24,650 bases of DNA from Sphingomonadales bacterium (GTDB lineage: Bacteria; Pseudomonadota; Alphaproteobacteria; Sphingomonadales; Sphingomonadaceae). The translations under genes were made by a program, and so were the position numbers. The stretch covers positions 1 through 24,650 of the forward strand of contig JAGWVC010000059.1 in assembly GCA_018971065.1 (NCBI GenBank), written 5' to 3'. Within the stretch, counting starts at the first letter, position 1, and each line of letters begins with the position of its first letter. Below, one piece after another: positions 14,720 to 22,504 of this stretch. The notes under the pieces were generated by a model. It saw only the letters and a list, made by a program, of their open reading frames with translations. It had not been told where the DNA came from and searched no databases.

Positions 14720-15187
14720 CTACATCTTCTTGTGCTTGCCCGCCTTGCCGGCATCGGTCGCATCGGCGGCAGGGGCAGCGCTGTCACTCACCGGCGCCGC
14801 CGGCGCGCTCGCCCCGGCCTTAGCCGCCGCGACCTGCTGCTCGATCGAATTCCACGCCGCCGCCCGCTGCTCGGGCGTCATGCCATAGACCTGCGCCTGC
14901 TGCTGGACGGACAGCGCGAACCAGCCTTCCTGCTGCGGCGGGGTCAGCGTCCAGAAATAGCCCTGCTGCTCGGCCGGCAGCGCGTCGAACTTCGCCTTGC
15001 GGTCCGCCGGCCAGGCACCATAGACGGCCTTCTGCTCGGGCGTCATCGGCATCGCAGCGGCAGGGGCGGCAGCGGGGGCAGCAGGGGCAGCGGACATACT
15101 CTTCGCCGCCGTGGCTGTCTGCGCCATCGCGCTCATCGCCAGCAGCGAACCTGCTATGGCGGTGCTGGTCATCATCGCTTTCAGCAT
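14720..15187 (-). CDS. exported protein with six 11-residue repeats, function unknown
   Basis: 155 residues from the ATG at 15187, chosen because AAGGA lies seven bases upstream; a TTG six bases earlier would be too close to it. A signal peptide of about 22 residues ends at MSAMAQ. An Ala/Pro-rich linker follows, then six uninterrupted 11-residue units at about 48-113: MTPEQKAVYGA, WPADRKAKFDA, LPAEQQGYFWT, LTPPQQEGWFA, LSVQQQAQVYG, MTPEQRAAAWN. The consensus is hydrophobic-x-P-x-Q-Q-x-x-aromatic-x-small. An Ala/Ser-rich, then Lys/His-rich tail closes the protein. It is probably periplasmic. I know similar repeat proteins from sphingomonads only as hypothetical. It is followed by a terminator. 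Confidence 0.8.
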   Translation of the reverse strand: MLKAMMTSTAIAGSLLAMSAMAQTATAAKSMSAAPAAPAAAPAAAMPMTPEQKAVYGAWPADRKAKFDALPAEQQGYFWTLTPPQQEGWFALSVQQQAQVYGMTPEQRAAAWNSIEQQVAAAKAGASAPAAPVSDSAAPAADATDAGKAGKHKKM

Positions 15188-15371
15188 CTGCAAATCCTTG
15201 TCCTGTTGAGGGAATAGTGTCGGTCAATCGGCCCGCAACCGCAGGCTCGTGATCCAAGCTGGCAACGCCCCGTTCCGTTGCCCACCCCCTGCCACGGCGA
15301 TCCGCACCCCCTGCCGGACCGGCCGAGCCGCACGTGCCGCACCGGCGACGAGACGATGCAAAGACCCATGC

Positions 15372-15403
15372 AAAAAGGGGTGCCGGTCATCCCGACACCC
15401 CCC
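15372..15403 (-). terminator. Rho-independent terminator after the first Cys-motif protein
   Basis: Stem GGGGTGCCGG (15377-15386) pairs with CCGACACCCC (15392-15401) with one mismatch. On the minus strand it is followed by TTTTT (15376-15372), a textbook terminator for the gene ending at 15462. Confidence 0.8.
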
Positions 15404-15461
15404 TTGCCTCGTTCCCGCAGGCATTGATCGATGGCCCGGGGGTTGAACGAGGACTTCCCGC

Positions 15462-15728
15462 CTACTTGCCGCCGGGATTGCGGCATTCGTCATGGCGCGT
15501 GCGCGAACACGCGGGATAGTGGCGCGGCGCGCTGGGCGCCGCCGCCGCAGGCGCCATCGCCGCATCGGGCGTCTGCGCCGCCTGCGCCTGGGCATCGGGC
15601 ATCGCCGGGGCTGCGGCGGCATCGGGTGCAGTCTGCCCCGGCATCATGGCGCCCGGCGCCGCCTGCGCCAGCGCCACGCCGCCGGTCGCCAGCAGCGCCG
15701 CACCGGCCATCATCAGCAACTTGTTCAT
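15462..15728 (-). CDS. small exported protein with YPxCSR...HDEC motif
   Basis: 88 residues. The ATG at 15728 has GGAGA eight bases upstream. A signal peptide (MNKLLMMAGAALLATGGVALAQ) is followed by an Ala/Pro/Gln/Met-rich linker of about 45 residues, then a conserved tail PRHYPACSRTRHDECRNPGGK. Its two cysteines are seven residues apart and could form a disulfide in the periplasm. The next gene encodes a protein with the same tail motif. It is followed by its own terminator. Function unknown; proteins with a YPxCS...D.C motif are, as far as I recall, widespread and uncharacterised in sphingomonads. Confidence 0.8.
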   Translation of the reverse strand: MNKLLMMAGAALLATGGVALAQAAPGAMMPGQTAPDAAAAPAMPDAQAQAAQTPDAAMAPAAAAPSAPRHYPACSRTRHDECRNPGGK

Positions 15729-15841
15729 CGGACAATCTCCATCAGATACCCGTCACCGCGTCCAAGTGGCGGCGGGCCACCGGGTTCCGTCCGCCACGAC
15801 GAACGCCCCCGCCCACCCGCCAAAGCGATGCCGCCGCCGCG

Positions 15842-16138
15842 TCAGTGCATCTCGCTGGCCGGACGGCCCGGCCAATAGTTCAGCGGCACGTGGCCGTGAT
15901 TGCGCCCCGCCTCGCGCGGGTTGACGCATTCGTCGTGAACCTCGCGGCTGCACAGCGGATAGGCACGCGGTTCGGGCGCCGGCGGGGTCAGCGCGCGATC
16001 GGTGCCCTGATCGGCCATCGATTCGGCATTGGCCGTATCGGCATCCTGTGGGTGGCCCGGCGCCGTCACCGGCTGGGCCATCGCCGGAACGCCGCCAAGC
16101 ACCGCCGCGCCCAGCGCCAAAGTCATGAATGCTCGCAT
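15842..16138 (-). CDS. small exported protein, paralogue with YPLCSR...HDEC motif
   Basis: 98 residues. The ATG at 16138 has AGGAGA upstream. A signal peptide (MRAFMTLALGAAVLGGVPAMAQ) precedes a charged linker and the motif PRAYPLCSREVHDECVNPREAG, which matches the neighbour's PRHYPACSRTRHDECRNP at both cysteines and at Y-P, S-R, H-D-E and N-P. It then continues into a unique tail with HGHVPLNYWPGRPASEMH. The linkers of the two proteins are unrelated, so this looks like an old tandem duplication under selection on the motif only. Predicted periplasmic or secreted. Diverges from uvrD across 126 bp. Confidence 0.8.
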   Translation of the reverse strand: MRAFMTLALGAAVLGGVPAMAQPVTAPGHPQDADTANAESMADQGTDRALTPPAPEPRAYPLCSREVHDECVNPREAGRNHGHVPLNYWPGRPASEMH

Positions 16139-16244
16139 CGGAACGTCTCCTGAAGTGATCGTCCCGCCCTGCCCCTCCTACGCCCCAGTCCCGCCTTCGT
16201 TCCCTCCATCGGCCGCAAAGGCCGCGCTTGCGCACACCGGCTTC

Positions 16245-16259
16245 GTTCCCTAGGTGTTC
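16245..16259 (+). promoter_or_regulatory. LexA (SOS) box upstream of uvrD
   Basis: GTTC at 16245-16248, seven bases CCTAGGT, then GTTC at 16256-16259. This is an exact match to the GTTC-N7-GTTC operator of alphaproteobacterial LexA. It ends five bases before the helicase ATG, so LexA bound here would also block the only AGG ribosome-binding candidate (16252-16254) at the DNA level. SOS control of uvrD is known in many bacteria, which supports the call. Confidence 0.7.
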
Positions 16260-16264
16260 CAGCC

Positions 16265-18553
16265 ATGTCCCCCGCGCCCGACTCCCCCGCCCAGCACCCC
16301 CTCATCGCCGGGCTGAACGCGCCGCAGCGCGAAGCCGTGCTGGCCACCGAAGGGCCGGTGCTGATGCTGGCCGGCGCCGGCACCGGGAAAACCGCCGCGC
16401 TCACCGCCCGCCTCGCCTGGCTGGTCGCCCAGCGCCTCGCCTGGCCCAGCGAGATCCTCTGCGTCACCTTCACCAACAAGGCCGCGCGCGAGATGCGCGA
16501 ACGTGTCGGCCACCTGATCGGCCCGGCGGTGGAGGGCATGCCCTGGCTCGGCACCTTCCACTCGATCGCCGCCAAGATGCTGCGCCGCCACGCCGAACTC
16601 GTCGGCCTGCAAAGCAACTACACGATCATCGACACCGATGATCAGCTTCGCCTCTTGAAGCAACTGATCGTCGCCGAAGGGCTCGACGAGAAGCGCTGGC
16701 CCGCCCGCCAGCTCGCCGGCTGCATCGATCGCTGGAAGAATCGCGGGCTCGATCCCGAAAACCTCGATCCGCTCGACAACGAGGCTTACGCCAACGGCAA
16801 GGGCCAGCATTTCTACCGGCTCTACCAGGATCGGCTGAAGTCGCTCAACGCCTGCGATTTCGGTGATCTGCTGATGCACATGCTGCGCATCCTGCGCACC
16901 CACCGCGACGTGCTCGAGGCCTACCAGCAGCGCTTCAAGTACATCATGGTGGACGAGTATCAGGACACCAACTCGGTCCAGTACCTGTGGCTGCGCCTGC
17001 TCGCCCAGGCCCGCCAGAACATCTGCGTGGTGGGGGATGACGACCAGTCGATCTATTCATGGCGCGGCGCCGAAGTCGCCAATATCCTGAAATTCGAGAA
17101 GGACTTTCCCGGCGCCAAGGTCATCCGCCTCGAACAGAACTACCGCTCCACCCCGGACATCCTCGCGGCGGCCAGCGGCCTGATCGACGCCAACAGCCAG
17201 CGCCTCGGCAAGACCCTGTGGACCGAGAAGAACGGCGGCGACAAGGTCCGCGTCATCGGCGTGTGGGACGGGCCGGAGGAAGCCCGCCGCGTCGGCGAGG
17301 AGATCGAGCGGCTGGAGCGCGAAGGCGCCCCGCTCGACAAGGTCGCCATCCTCGTCCGCGCCCAGTTCCAGACCCGCGAATTCGAAGACCGCTTCATCGC
17401 CATCGGCCTTGCCTATCGCATCGTCGGCGGCTTCCGCTTCTACGAACGCGCGGAAATCCGCGACGCGCTGGCGTACCTGCGGCTGATCGCGCAACCCAGC
17501 GACGATCTCGCGTTCGAACGCATCGTCAACACCCCCAAGCGCGGGCTGGGCGACAAGGCGCTCGAACGCCTCCACCGCCTCGCCCGCGCCGAAAACGTGC
17601 CACTGGCGAAGGCGGCGGTATTGATCGCCGACACCGACGATCTTCCCGCCCGCCCGCGCGGCACCCTGCTGGCGCTGATGCGCGATTTCGCCCGCTGGCG
17701 CGATCTGTCGGCCACCACCAGCCCCGCCGAACTGGCCCGCACCATGCTGGATGAAAGCGGCTACACGGCGATGCTGCAGGCCGAACGCAGCGCCGAATCC
17801 GCCGGCCGCCTCGAAAACCTCAGCGAACTCGCCCGCGCGATGGAGGAATACGACACGCTGGGCGATTTCCTCGAACACGTCAGCCTGGTCATGGACAATG
17901 ACAAGAACGACGCCGAGGAAAAGGTCACGATCATGACCATCCACGCCGCCAAGGGGCTGGAATTCGACAACGTGTTCCTGCCGGGCTGGGAAGAAGGCGT
18001 GTTCCCCTCGCAACGCGCGATGGACGAGGGCGGCCTGGCGTCGCTGGAGGAAGAGCGCCGCCTCGCCTATGTCGCCATCACCCGCGCCCGCCGCCTCTGC
18101 ACCATCCTCCACGCCGCCAACCGCCGCATTTACGGCCAGTGGACCAGCTCGATCCCCAGCCGCTTCATCGCCGAACTGCCCGACGCCCACGTCACCAGCG
18201 AAAACACCATGAGCGGCGGCGCCTCGCTGTGGCGCGCGCAGTGGAGCGAACACAACGACCCGTTCGCCGACGTCGCCCGCGCCCAGCCCTCGCGGACGAT
18301 GACCAGAGGCCCCGGCTGGCAACGCGCGGCATCGCAAAGCTACGACGCCACCCCCAAACGTGTCGCCGAAAACACCCGCAGCGCCGCCAGCTTCGCCCAG
18401 AAACCCCGCTCGGACCTGCGTGTGGGCGATCGCGTCTTCCACGAGAAATTCGGCGAAGGCGCCATCGCCGCACAGGAAGGCAACAAGCTGGAGATCGACT
18501 TCGACAACGCGGGAAGGAAGCGGGTGCTGGACAGTTTTGTCAGGCCGGCGTGA
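16265..18553 (+). CDS. uvrD: UvrD/PcrA/Rep-type SF1 DNA helicase
   Basis: 762 residues. Superfamily 1A motifs appear in order: Q-motif LNAPQREAV (17-25), Walker A GAGTGKT (37-43), Ia TFTNKAAREM, II VDEYQDTN (229-236), III GDDDQSIYSWRGA (257-269), IV RLEQNYRS, V IMTIHAAKGLEFDNVFLPGWEEGVFP, and VI VAITRARR (near 603). The C-terminal LRVGDRVFHEKFGEGAIAAQEGNKLEIDFD...RKRVLDSFV is the Tudor-like domain of PcrA/UvrD that contacts RNA polymerase. It is a 3'-5' helicase acting in nucleotide-excision and mismatch repair and in clearing blocked polymerase. The preceding LexA box points to SOS induction. The gene is monocistronic. UvrD versus PcrA naming is a convention here. Confidence 0.95.
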   Translation: MSPAPDSPAQHPLIAGLNAPQREAVLATEGPVLMLAGAGTGKTAALTARLAWLVAQRLAWPSEILCVTFTNKAAREMRERVGHLIGPAVEGMPWLGTFHSIAAKMLRRHAELVGLQSNYTIIDTDDQLRLLKQLIVAEGLDEKRWPARQLAGCIDRWKNRGLDPENLDPLDNEAYANGKGQHFYRLYQDRLKSLNACDFGDLLMHMLRILRTHRDVLEAYQQRFKYIMVDEYQDTNSVQYLWLRLLAQARQNICVVGDDDQSIYSWRGAEVANILKFEKDFPGAKVIRLEQNYRSTPDILAAASGLIDANSQRLGKTLWTEKNGGDKVRVIGVWDGPEEARRVGEEIERLEREGAPLDKVAILVRAQFQTREFEDRFIAIGLAYRIVGGFRFYERAEIRDALAYLRLIAQPSDDLAFERIVNTPKRGLGDKALERLHRLARAENVPLAKAAVLIADTDDLPARPRGTLLALMRDFARWRDLSATTSPAELARTMLDESGYTAMLQAERSAESAGRLENLSELARAMEEYDTLGDFLEHVSLVMDNDKNDAEEKVTIMTIHAAKGLEFDNVFLPGWEEGVFPSQRAMDEGGLASLEEERRLAYVAITRARRLCTILHAANRRIYGQWTSSIPSRFIAELPDAHVTSENTMSGGASLWRAQWSEHNDPFADVARAQPSRTMTRGPGWQRAASQSYDATPKRVAENTRSAASFAQKPRSDLRVGDRVFHEKFGEGAIAAQEGNKLEIDFDNAGRKRVLDSFVRPA

Positions 18554-18610
18554 TCGCGGCAGTCCGTATTTCTCCGTCGTCCCGTGGTTACCCGGGGCGC
18601 GGCTTCGCCT

Positions 18611-18937
18611 CTATCGCGAACGCCCCGTCCCCCAATCGTCCCGAAACCGCTCCCCCTGATGCATCCGCTCGTGCAGAACCGTCACGATGCCCACGGCACC
18701 ATCCCCCAGCACCTTCCAGTAGATGAAATGCCGCTCGTACCGGCACATGAATCCATCAACGTCGAACTCTGCCGGCACCGCGCGCCACGGCACCTCACGC
18801 GCCGCGATCGCCGCAAACCGTTCGAACAACCCCTGCACATAACGCTCGGCTTGGGCATCGCCCCACTGTTCCAGCGTGTACGCATAGATTGCGTCGATCC
18901 GACCGCCCGCCCGTCGGGAAACCCGAAACCCGCTCAA
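18611..18937 (-). CDS. parE: RelE/ParE-type toxin of a type II toxin-antitoxin system
   Basis: 108 residues starting at a TTG that overlaps the antitoxin stop (TTGA). The N-terminal helix pair FRVSRRAGGRIDAIYAYTLEQWGDAQAERYVQGLFERFAAIA and the strand segments FMCRYERHFIYWKVLGDGAVGIVTVLHERMHQGERF fit ParE of the RelE/ParE superfamily, including the late V-L-H-x-x-M/R-H pattern. ParE toxins usually poison DNA gyrase; RelE types cut mRNA. ParE is favoured because the partner is ParD-like. The start is weak alone, so translation probably depends on the antitoxin gene, which keeps toxin below antitoxin. It is convergent with uvrD. Confidence 0.85.
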   Translation of the reverse strand: MSGFRVSRRAGGRIDAIYAYTLEQWGDAQAERYVQGLFERFAAIAAREVPWRAVPAEFDVDGFMCRYERHFIYWKVLGDGAVGIVTVLHERMHQGERFRDDWGTGRSR

Positions 18938-19197
18938 GCCTGCCGCCGCCCCGCGTTGCGCGCAATCACATCATTGGCCGAAAGCGCCTCGTAATCCGTG
19001 TCCGGTGCGGCAAATGCCCGACCCAGTTCTGCCTTCAACCGCTCGAAAGCCGCCGCTTCGGCTCGCTGCATGTCCCGACGGATCAGGTCACGCACATACT
19101 CCGAGACATTTTCGTAAGCACCTAGATCGCCAACATTTTCGGCAACGAAATCGCTTAATGCGCCACTGACCCGCACATTCAACGTCATGTTGCCCAT
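18934..19197 (-). CDS. parD: ParD-type antitoxin (ribbon-helix-helix)
   Basis: 87 residues from the ATG at 19197, chosen over the longer open frame because GAGG lies six bases upstream and the extra N-terminus would run through the promoter. The strand TLNVRVSGALSDFVAENV followed by AYENVSEYVRDLIRRD is the ribbon-helix-helix DNA-binding fold with the S-E-Y-V-R-D-L-I signature of ParD. The C-terminal half (about 45-87) is the charged toxin-wrapping tail. It binds and neutralises the adjacent ParE-like toxin and should repress its own promoter. G+C is lower here than in flanking core genes, consistent with transfer. Confidence 0.88.
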   Translation of the reverse strand: MGNMTLNVRVSGALSDFVAENVGDLGAYENVSEYVRDLIRRDMQRAEAAAFERLKAELGRAFAAPDTDYEALSANDVIARNAGRRQA

Positions 19198-19204
19198 CGG
19201 AGAC

Positions 19205-19245
19205 CTCGCGATACAGTGTCCACAGAATATGGAAATATAGGGACA
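19205..19245 (-). promoter_or_regulatory. parDE promoter and probable autoregulatory operator
   Basis: An AT-rich patch just upstream of parD contains TGTCC (19217-19221) paired with GGACA (19241-19245), enclosing ATAT (19227-19230) and ATAT (19235-19238). On the minus strand TATATT and TATTCT are candidate -10 hexamers. RHH antitoxins usually bind such repeats over their own promoter. Which hexamer is used is not resolved. Confidence 0.45.
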
Positions 19246-19348
19246 TGCGCAAGATGGGCCGTAGCCGTGTCTTGTCGTGCGTTCTTGCAGGCCCCACAAC
19301 GGCGTCGCCAGTATAACCGCAACGCATCACCTGGCCAAAATTGCCAGC

Positions 19349-20074
19349 CTACCGCGACTGCCGCATGTCCCGGATCGCCATCTCCATCAGCCGCGCGCAC
19401 GGGCGCAGGAAATGGTCGTCGTCGTGCTGGATGTCCTGCGCCATCTTCACCGGCAGGTCGTTGTCGGTCGAGATCGTCACCGATCGCTCGATCCCGATCA
19501 TCAGCACCGTCGCCGTCGCGAAAATGCGCGATCGCGGCGCCTGCGGGTCGCCCCCCATCTGCTCGACGATCAGCCCGATGATCGGCTGCGTCGACTTGAT
19601 CCGGTGCCGCGTCATCACCGGATCGGCCTTGTCCGACATGGCGTTGCGCAAATGCAGCAGATGCGAATGCCGCTGCCAGAAATCCTGGTACCCGCGCACG
19701 AACTGATAGCACCGATCGGCCAGTTCGCCATCGTCCCAATGCCGCCGCATCGGCGCCAGATAGGCTTCCTCGGCCCCCGCCATCACCCCTTCCAGCACCG
19801 CGCCCAGCAGTTCGGGCAGGTCCTTGAAGTAGTTGTACAGCGAGGTCATCCCCAGCGACGCCTCGCGCGCCACGGCGCTCATCGAGATCGGCACGTCGCG
19901 CCGATCGCAATAGAGCAGCCGGGTCGTCGCCAGCAGGATGCGGTCGCGCGTGTCGCGCCCCTTGCGGCCCAGCCGCTGCCCCTGCAGATTGTGGCTAAGG
20001 TCGCCCTCGTCGGCGGACAACACGACGGGCAGGCCCACCGGCAGGTCGATGATCCGGGCGCCGGCTGACGGCAT
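19349..20074 (-). CDS. TetR family transcriptional regulator
   Basis: 241 residues from the ATG at 20074, which has GGAGG eight bases upstream; a GTG at 20116 would add 14 residues and cannot be excluded. The TetR DNA-binding domain begins late (about residue 37) with GRDTRDRILLATTRLLYCDRRDVPISMSAVAREASLGMTSLYNYFKDLPELLGAVLEG, including the helix-turn-helix and the S-L-Y-N-Y-F-K recognition helix. The C-terminal half is the ligand-binding and dimer domain, with no family I can name. It is the last gene of the SDR-aldehyde dehydrogenase unit on the same strand, 66 bp after the dehydrogenase, so it is a likely repressor of that unit. A perfect palindrome at 22483-22496 is the best operator candidate. 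Confidence 0.9.
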   Translation of the reverse strand: MPSAGARIIDLPVGLPVVLSADEGDLSHNLQGQRLGRKGRDTRDRILLATTRLLYCDRRDVPISMSAVAREASLGMTSLYNYFKDLPELLGAVLEGVMAGAEEAYLAPMRRHWDDGELADRCYQFVRGYQDFWQRHSHLLHLRNAMSDKADPVMTRHRIKSTQPIIGLIVEQMGGDPQAPRSRIFATATVLMIGIERSVTISTDNDLPVKMAQDIQHDDDHFLRPCARLMEMAIRDMRQSR

Positions 20075-20140
20075 CGCGTCCGCCTCCAGCGCCTTCGCTC
20101 CCCCTGCCCTGGCCACGACCTGCCCCCGCCCCGTTCCGGC

Positions 20141-21610
20141 TCAGACCGTCCAGGCGATCAGCTTGGTTTCGAGGAATTCCTCGATCCCCTCGACGCCCCA
20201 TTCACGGCCCATGCCGCTGGCCTTGTTACCACCGAACGGAATGTCGCCGGCGATGCACATGCCGTTGTTGATGCCGAACGTGCCGGTGTTGATGCGCTTG
20301 GCGATCTTCATGCCGCGCTCGAAGTCGCCGGTGTTGACGCCGCCCGACAGGCCATAGGCGCTGTCGTTGGCAATGCGGATCGCGTCCTCGTCGTCCTCGA
20401 ACGGGATCACCACCAGCACCGGCCCAAAGATTTCCTCCTGGGCAATGCGCATGTCGTTGGTCACGTCCACGAACACGGTCGGCTCGATGAAGTAGCCATT
20501 GCCCTTGTCGGGACGGGCGTTGCCGCCGTGCAGCAGCGTGGCGCCTTCCTGCTTGCCCAGCTCGATGTAGCTCATCACCCGGTCCATCTGCTTCTTCGAG
20601 ATCACCGGCCCCATGATGTGCGCCGGGTTGCTCACGTCGCCCCAGTTGTCGCCGAACTGGCCATAGGCGCCCTTCAGGATCGCCTTGGCTTCCTCATAGC
20701 GGCTGCGGGGCACCAGCAGGCGGCTCTGCACGGCGCAGCCCTGGCCGGCGTGGAACACCAGCATCCCCATCGCCACGTCCATCGCGAAGTTCGGCGCGTC
20801 GTCCAGCACGATGCGCACCGACTTGCCGCCCAGTTCCAGGAACACGCGCTTCAGGGTGGCGGCGCCTTCCTGCATGATGCGCTTGCCGACGCCGGTGGAG
20901 CCGGTGAACGAGATCAGGTCCACGCGCGGGTCATGCACCATCATCTCGCCGGCCAGCGCCGGATCGCTGCCGAACACGACGTTGACGACACCCTCGGGGA
21001 ACCCGGCCTCGGCGGCCAGCTCACCGAAGATGGCACCCATGCCCGGGGTGTCGGGCGCGGGCTTCAGGATGATCGTGCAGCCCGCCAGCAGCGCCGCCAC
21101 GACCTTGCCGATGTTGACGTACAGCGGCACGTTCCACGGCGTGATCAGCGCGGCCACGCCCACCGGCTCGTACGAGGCGATGCGGTGATGGTTCATGCCG
21201 AACGCCGGCTTTTCGCCATAGTCCTTTTCCCAGGTCACGCGGTCGAACACGTTCAGGTATTCGTCCCAGCCGTCCAGCGCCATGTCCACGTGCGCGCGGT
21301 TCACCGCACCCAACGCCGCACCGGCTTCATGCACAGCCAGTTCGCCCAGCCGCGCGCGGTTCTTCTCGAACAGTTCGCGATACTTCTTCACCAGCGCGAA
21401 ACGCACGTCCTTGTTGTCATGGCTGCCCCAGTTGGTGGTGTCGAACGCGCGACGCGCGGCAACGATGGCGCGCTCCACGTCCTCGGCGCCGCAATCGGCA
21501 GCCTTGCCGACCGGCTCACCGGTCCACGGGCTGATCACGTCGAAGGTCTTGCCGCTGGCGGCGTCGCACTGCTTGCCGTCGATGAAAAGCTTGGCTTCGG
21601 GAAGTTGCAT
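20141..21610 (-). CDS. NAD(P)-dependent aldehyde dehydrogenase
   Basis: 489 residues, full length. The catalytic pair is E259 in FLELGGKS and C292 in FHAGQGCAVQSRL. N160 in ITPWNVPLY and K183 in ILKPAPDTP bind the oxyanion and cofactor. FTGSTGVGKRIM forms the nucleotide site, and EEIFGPVLVVIPFEDDEDAIRIAND and FGGNKASGMGREWGVEGIEEF are family hallmarks. It oxidises an aldehyde to the acid; the preceding SDR on the same transcript could supply the aldehyde from an alcohol. Substrate unknown. The start ATG at 21610 is the first Met and gives the usual MQLPEAKLFIDGK opening. Third-position G+C is high, as in core genes. Confidence 0.94.
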   Translation of the reverse strand: MQLPEAKLFIDGKQCDAASGKTFDVISPWTGEPVGKAADCGAEDVERAIVAARRAFDTTNWGSHDNKDVRFALVKKYRELFEKNRARLGELAVHEAGAALGAVNRAHVDMALDGWDEYLNVFDRVTWEKDYGEKPAFGMNHHRIASYEPVGVAALITPWNVPLYVNIGKVVAALLAGCTIILKPAPDTPGMGAIFGELAAEAGFPEGVVNVVFGSDPALAGEMMVHDPRVDLISFTGSTGVGKRIMQEGAATLKRVFLELGGKSVRIVLDDAPNFAMDVAMGMLVFHAGQGCAVQSRLLVPRSRYEEAKAILKGAYGQFGDNWGDVSNPAHIMGPVISKKQMDRVMSYIELGKQEGATLLHGGNARPDKGNGYFIEPTVFVDVTNDMRIAQEEIFGPVLVVIPFEDDEDAIRIANDSAYGLSGGVNTGDFERGMKIAKRINTGTFGINNGMCIAGDIPFGGNKASGMGREWGVEGIEEFLETKLIAWTV

Positions 21611-21653
21611 GGGTTTCGTCCTGTGTCAGGCGTGAAAGGGAAAGCTCGGTAGC

Positions 21654-22406
21654 TCAGTAGGCGCGGGAATTCAGGCCCACGTAATTCATGTGAATATCGG
21701 CCGGCAGGTTCACCACGGCGGCGATCGCGTCGGCCGCCGAGTTGTAATGGGTGATGCCGCGCGCGCGCATGTCGATGCCGATCTTCAGGTTTTCCTGCAT
21801 GAATTCCATCGAATCCTCGATCGGCCAGGTCGATCCGGTCTTGGTCTCGTCCATCATCTGCCCGGCGCGAATGGTGGTGACGCGGATCTTGTCCGCCTCC
21901 AGTTCCTTCCCCCACTCCTCGCCCATGTATTCCAGCGCCACCTTGGTGCCGGCATAAAGCCACAGCCGCGCCATCTTCAGATGCGAGGATTCGCTGGTGA
22001 CATTGATGATCAGCCCGCCCGGATGGCTGTCGTCGGCCTTCAGCAGCGGCACCGCCGAACGCGACACCCAGATCGGCCCGGTCAGGTTGGTGGCGATCAT
22101 CCGCTGCACCAGGTCGTCCTCGGCCTTTTCCAGGCGGAACGGCTGGAAGATGCCGGCATTGTTGATCAGCACATCCAGCTTAGGCGCCCGCTCGGCAATC
22201 TGCGCGAATGCGGCGCGCACCGATGCCGGATCGCCCACGTCGGCCTGCACGGCAAAATGCGGCTCGCCCAGTTCGGCAGCCACGGCCTCGGCCTTCGACA
22301 GGGTGCGATTGATCAGCACGATACGGTGACCGTCGCGCGCGAAGCGCCGCGCCAGCGCACGGCCCAGTCCGTCACCCGCACCGGTAATGGCGATTGTCTT
22401 GCTCAC
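21654..22406 (-). CDS. short-chain dehydrogenase/reductase (classical SDR)
   Basis: 250 residues from a GTG at 22406 with GAGGAT just upstream. The cofactor motif is G9-A-G-D-G13-L-G15, followed by NNAG (82-85), Ser in NVTSESS (138-141) and an intact Y151-AGT-K155. So, unlike the SDR near trpF, this enzyme has the full catalytic set. It probably oxidises or reduces a secondary alcohol or ketone with NAD(P). It lies 43 bp before the aldehyde dehydrogenase on the same strand and starts the predicted transcript. The C-terminal 60 residues, with GSTWPIEDSMEFMQENLKIGIDMRARG, form the variable substrate region and give no clear hint of substrate. Confidence 0.93.
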   Translation of the reverse strand: MSKTIAITGAGDGLGRALARRFARDGHRIVLINRTLSKAEAVAAELGEPHFAVQADVGDPASVRAAFAQIAERAPKLDVLINNAGIFQPFRLEKAEDDLVQRMIATNLTGPIWVSRSAVPLLKADDSHPGGLIINVTSESSHLKMARLWLYAGTKVALEYMGEEWGKELEADKIRVTTIRAGQMMDETKTGSTWPIEDSMEFMQENLKIGIDMRARGITHYNSAADAIAAVVNLPADIHMNYVGLNSRAY

Positions 22407-22482
22407 GTATCCTCACCCCTCGTGGGTCCATCCAAGGCGCAGGGCTTTCCAGCATCGGCCGTCACGCACAAGCCCCCGCCGT

Positions 22483-22496
22483 ATCGCGGCCGCGAT
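22483..22496 (-). promoter_or_regulatory. perfect 14-bp palindrome, probable TetR operator
   Basis: ATCGCGGCCGCGAT reads the same on both strands. It lies just downstream of the predicted -10 (22510-22505), about where transcription of the SDR gene would start, a usual position for a TetR-family repressor. The TetR gene at the end of the same unit is the obvious candidate binder (inference). Confidence 0.45.
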
Positions 22497-22504
22497 TGTT
22501 TCCC

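Noticed and set aside
19198..19299. 34-codon N-terminal extension of the ParD frame
   Set aside because: It crosses the AT-rich inverted-repeat promoter. The ATG at 19197 has a proper GAGG site and begins the ribbon-helix-helix fold.
21640..21680. tRNA-like GGTAGCTCAGTAGGC
   Set aside because: It resembles a D-arm, but no acceptor stem, anticodon arm or T-arm follows, and the sequence is the 3' end of the SDR gene.
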